DNA from: Paracoccaceae bacterium
Lineage (GTDB): Bacteria > Pseudomonadota > Alphaproteobacteria > Rhodobacterales > Rhodobacteraceae
Assembly (NCBI GenBank): GCA_007128995.1
Contig: SKWJ01000121.1
Location: 1-7,790 of the forward strand
Length of the DNA stretch: 7,790 nucleotides
Reading direction: 5' to 3'
Shown here one piece after another: positions 6,078 to 7,790 of this stretch. The translations under genes and the position numbers were made by a program. Each line of letters starts with the position of its first letter. Positions within the stretch are counted from its first letter, which is position 1. The notes beneath the pieces were generated by a model. It did not search any database. It was not told the origin of the DNA and was given only the letters and a program-made list of their open reading frames with translations.

Positions 6078-6494
6078 ATGCGCGTGAATGACAAGATCAC
6101 CTTGCAGGATTGGGAACTGACAGAAAGCTTCCTGCGCGCCTCGGGGCCGGGGGGCCAGAATGTCAACAAAGTCTCGACCGCGGTCGAATTGCGCTTCGAG
6201 GCAGAGCGCAGTCCGAACCTGCCGGCATCAGTCAAGACACGGCTGAAGCGGCTCGCAGGGCGGCGCTGGACACAGGATGGCGCGATTGTCCTGAAGGTGG
6301 ATGAAACGCGCAGCCAGCTTCGCAACCGCGAACTTGCGCGCAGCCGCCTTGCGGAACTGATCTTGCAGGCATGCGTTAAGCCCAAACCGCGAATTGCGAC
6401 ACGCCCGACGCTTGCCAGCAAACGAAGGCGATTGGAAAGCAAGGCGCACCGGGCGGCGATCAAGGCGAAAAGATCCGCGCCGCCACAAGAATAA
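6078..6494 (+). CDS. arfB: Alternative ribosome-rescue factor / peptidyl-tRNA hydrolase ArfB (YaeJ)
   Basis: This encodes a 138-residue protein with the release-factor-like catalytic domain and basic tail of ArfB, which enters ribosomes stalled on mRNAs lacking a stop codon and hydrolyses the peptidyl-tRNA. The catalytic motif is SGPGGQNVNKVSTAVELRF (22-40), with GGQ at 25-27. The C-terminal tail from about 101 (KPKPRIATRPTLASKRRR, then a Lys/Arg-rich helix to 132) matches the segment that occupies the empty mRNA channel. There is no codon-recognition domain, which separates it from RF1 and RF2. ATG 6078 is chosen because ITLQDWELTESFLRASG is the usual N-terminus; the frame is open further upstream, but only through the terminator stem. 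The ribosome binding site is weak (AGAAAGA at 6061-6067). A TTGACC at 6040-6045 lacks a decent -10, so transcription may depend partly on read-through from the small unit upstream. Confidence 0.94.
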   Translation: MRVNDKITLQDWELTESFLRASGPGGQNVNKVSTAVELRFEAERSPNLPASVKTRLKRLAGRRWTQDGAIVLKVDETRSQLRNRELARSRLAELILQACVKPKPRIATRPTLASKRRRLESKAHRAAIKAKRSAPPQE

Positions 6495-6500
6495 AACAGG

Positions 6501-6541
6501 CTGTCATAAAATCTTTACGCAAGCATGCCACCTGCTAAAGA
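6501..6541 (+). promoter_or_regulatory. Candidate Nudix promoter with a Pho-box half-site
   Basis: CTGTCATAAAAT (6501-6512) is identical to the first 12 bases of the pit Pho box and equals a full 7-bp half plus the A/T spacer. The second half here (TCTTTAC) matches at only 3 of 7 positions. TTTACG (6514-6519), 16 nt, TAAAGA (6536-6541) is a plausible -35/-10 pair next to it. One good half-site is weak evidence of PhoB control. Confidence 0.35.
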
Positions 6542-6557
6542 TTGAGGAAACGAGCAG

Positions 6558-7013
6558 ATGAATATGCTGACCATGCCCAACGGGGTGCTGAAAACACTGA
6601 TGGAATTTGTGCGCCCGTCCTTTGTACAGGCGGCCGCACTGTGCCTGCGCGAGGGGGCAGAGGGGCGCGAGGTGCTGCTGGTGCAAACCCTGCGAAACAG
6701 GTTCTGGATCATCCCCAAAGGCTGGCCCATGAAGAACAAGACGCTGGCCGAAGCCGCCGCCTGCGAAGCCTGGGAAGAAGCGGGCGTGCGGGGGCATGTC
6801 CAGCCCGATCCCGTGGGCGCATTCACCTATACCAAGATCAAGAAAAGCGGGCTTCCCGTGCAATGCCGGCCGCAGATCTTTGTGCTGCAGGTGACAGAGA
6901 TGCATGACAGGTATCCCGAAGCCGGCAAACGAACCCGACAATGGACCAGCTTGCCAAAGGCGGCAGAACTGGTGCAGAACCCTGAATTGTCCGCCTTTCT
7001 GCGGGATTTGTGA
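6558..7013 (+). CDS. Nudix hydrolase, DIPP-like group
   Basis: This encodes a 151-residue cytoplasmic protein with one Nudix fold, a family that hydrolyses nucleoside diphosphates linked to another group, and in DIPP-like members diphosphoinositol or dinucleoside polyphosphates. The Nudix box runs from G55 to V77: PKGWPMKNKTLAEAAA followed by CEAWEEAGV. The metal-binding glutamates E70, E73 and E74 and G76 are present. However, the consensus Glu five residues after the Gly is K61 and the consensus Arg before E70 is C69. FWIIPKGWPM (49-58) resembles the DIPP-type entry to the box. The substrate cannot be told from sequence. ATG 6558 has GAGG at 6544-6547; an in-frame ATG at 6564 is also possible. 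The gene lies 63 bp after arfB and 109 bp before pit, with a Pho half-site upstream. Confidence 0.9.
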   Translation: MNMLTMPNGVLKTLMEFVRPSFVQAAALCLREGAEGREVLLVQTLRNRFWIIPKGWPMKNKTLAEAAACEAWEEAGVRGHVQPDPVGAFTYTKIKKSGLPVQCRPQIFVLQVTEMHDRYPEAGKRTRQWTSLPKAAELVQNPELSAFLRDL

Positions 7014-7058
7014 CGTTTTTGCGACGGGCTGGGCCGTTATTGCCGCACAGGCCGAATG

Positions 7059-7087
7059 TTGTTGTTCAGACCCCGCTCTGATACTAG
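7059..7087 (+). promoter_or_regulatory. Likely pit promoter
   Basis: TTGTTG (7059-7064), 17 nt, TACTAG (7082-7087) is the best -35/-10 pair in the gap before pit. It would start transcription around 7093-7096, inside the Pho box. The -10 is imperfect. Confidence 0.4.
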
Positions 7088-7090
7088 CCC

Positions 7091-7108
7091 CTGTCATAAA
7101 ATTGTCAT
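7091..7108 (+). promoter_or_regulatory. PhoB box at the pit start, placed for repression
   Basis: CTGTCAT, AAAA, TTGTCAT (7091-7108) matches the Pho box consensus at 13 of 14 half-site positions with the exact 4-nt spacing. It ends directly before GGAGG (7109-7113) and 14 nt before the GTG start. An activating box would put the transcript start at or inside the coding sequence, so the geometry fits repression by phosphorylated PhoB, as described for the Sinorhizobium meliloti orfA-pit operon. Confidence 0.85.
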
Positions 7109-7122
7109 GGAGGCGCCGGGAC

Positions 7123-7790
7123 GTGTCGGATCAACTCGAGAAATCGTGGAAGACACTGAACAAGGATCTGGAGCGGATCTCCGCTCTGGAACAGGCCATG
7201 GCCTATACCGCCCGCCCCCTTGTCGCGCCGGGCATTGCGCTGGCTTTCATGGCCCTGACCGGGCTTGTCACGGCAGTTCTGATCGGGTTTGACCCGCTGG
7301 GCCTGATTGTCGTCGCTGCGGCCATCATTGGCGCCTATATGGCAATCAATATCGGTGCGAATGACGTGGCCAACAATATGGGACCCGCTGTCGGGGCGCG
7401 CGCCTTGACCATCGGAACCGCGCTGATTGTCGCTGCGATCTGCGAAACCGCGGGTGCGCTGATCGCCGGGGGCGATGTCGTCAACACTGTCTCGCGTGGG
7501 ATCATCGCGCCCGAAGCTGTCGCGGAAACCCAGATCTTCATCTGGGCGATGATGGCGGCGCTGCTGGCAGGCGCGCTCTGGGTGAACCTTGCCACCTGGA
7601 TCGGCGCGCCCGTGTCAACCACGCATTCGATTGTCGGCGGGGTAATGGGCGCGGGAATCGCGGCTGCCGGATTCGCGGCAGTCAACTGGGCGATGATGGG
7701 CCGGATTGCCGCCAGCTGGATCATCTCGCCTGTTCTGGGGGGTATTTTCGCCGCGATCTTTCTGGCCATCATCAAATCGCGCATCATCTA
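7123..7790 (+). CDS. pit: Inorganic phosphate transporter, Pit family (N-terminal part)
   Basis: The first 222 codons of a phosphate permease run off the window edge; complete members of this long type are roughly 500 residues. Pit carriers are low-affinity, proton-coupled inner-membrane importers of Pi (as metal phosphate). A soluble N-terminal extension of about 30 residues (MSDQLEKSWKTLNKDLERIS) precedes the first membrane span, as in alphaproteobacterial long forms. The two family signatures present are INIGANDVANNMGPAVGA (75-92) and APVSTTHSIVGGVMGAG (162-178), within about six hydrophobic segments. The start is GTG 7123, with GGAGG at 7109-7113 spaced 9 nt. The gene would be cut off by PhoB under Pi limitation if the box at 7091-7108 acts as its position suggests. 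The C-terminal half cannot be assessed. Confidence 0.93.
   Translation, partial: MSDQLEKSWKTLNKDLERISALEQAMAYTARPLVAPGIALAFMALTGLVTAVLIGFDPLGLIVVAAAIIGAYMAINIGANDVANNMGPAVGARALTIGTALIVAAICETAGALIAGGDVVNTVSRGIIAPEAVAETQIFIWAMMAALLAGALWVNLATWIGAPVSTTHSIVGGVMGAGIAAAGFAAVNWAMMGRIAASWIISPVLGGIFAAIFLAIIKSRII

Noticed and set aside
7335..7787. A 150-codon minus-strand frame opposite pit
   Set aside because: It is the antisense image of the hydrophobic Pit codons; the + strand carries both Pit signatures.

Overview
The window looks like the chromosome of an alphaproteobacterium, most likely a member of the Rhodobacteraceae. The basis is the high-GC codon use and the recognisable families: a UMF1-type MFS carrier, MepA, a Tat-exported 5'-nucleotidase, YhhQ, ArfB and a long-N-terminus Pit. 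This placement rests on family resemblance read by eye, not on a search. All supported genes lie on the + strand; I found no credible minus-strand gene and no IS element, tRNA, rRNA or CRISPR array.

Layout. Bases 1-383 hold no convincing gene, only two inverted repeats. Next comes a small secreted fasciclin (FAS1) protein (396-875) closed by a strong intrinsic terminator (904-930). A UMF1-family MFS transporter (1028-2386) overlaps a periplasmic murein endopeptidase, mepA (2365-3246), and the two probably form one operon. A 115-bp gap carrying a candidate PhoB box leads to a Tat-exported 5'-nucleotidase/metallophosphatase (3362-5017), which is followed by a large perfect hairpin. A queuosine-precursor transporter (yhhQ, 5172-5807) comes next. 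Then there is a compact unit of about 190 nt (about 5850-6036): a TTGACA promoter, a perfect Shine-Dalgarno sequence, an 18-codon ORF, several hairpins and a terminator. It sits 41 nt before the ribosome-rescue gene arfB (6078-6494). The window ends with a Nudix hydrolase (6558-7013) and the first 222 codons of a Pit phosphate permease (7123 to the edge).

Two themes tie the region together. The first is phosphate. An almost consensus Pho box lies between the likely pit promoter and its Shine-Dalgarno sequence, placed for repression. A second, degenerate but correctly spaced Pho box precedes the 5'-nucleotidase, and a 12-bp match to the pit box precedes the Nudix gene. Opposite PhoB control of nucleotide scavenging (on) and low-affinity Pi uptake (off) would make sense. 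The second is the small leader-ORF/RNA unit before arfB. Its Shine-Dalgarno region can pair either with a CU-rich segment or with the 5' arm of its own terminator, which suggests a translation-sensing attenuator or an independent sRNA. This unit is the best candidate here for something undescribed; everything said about its function is inference.
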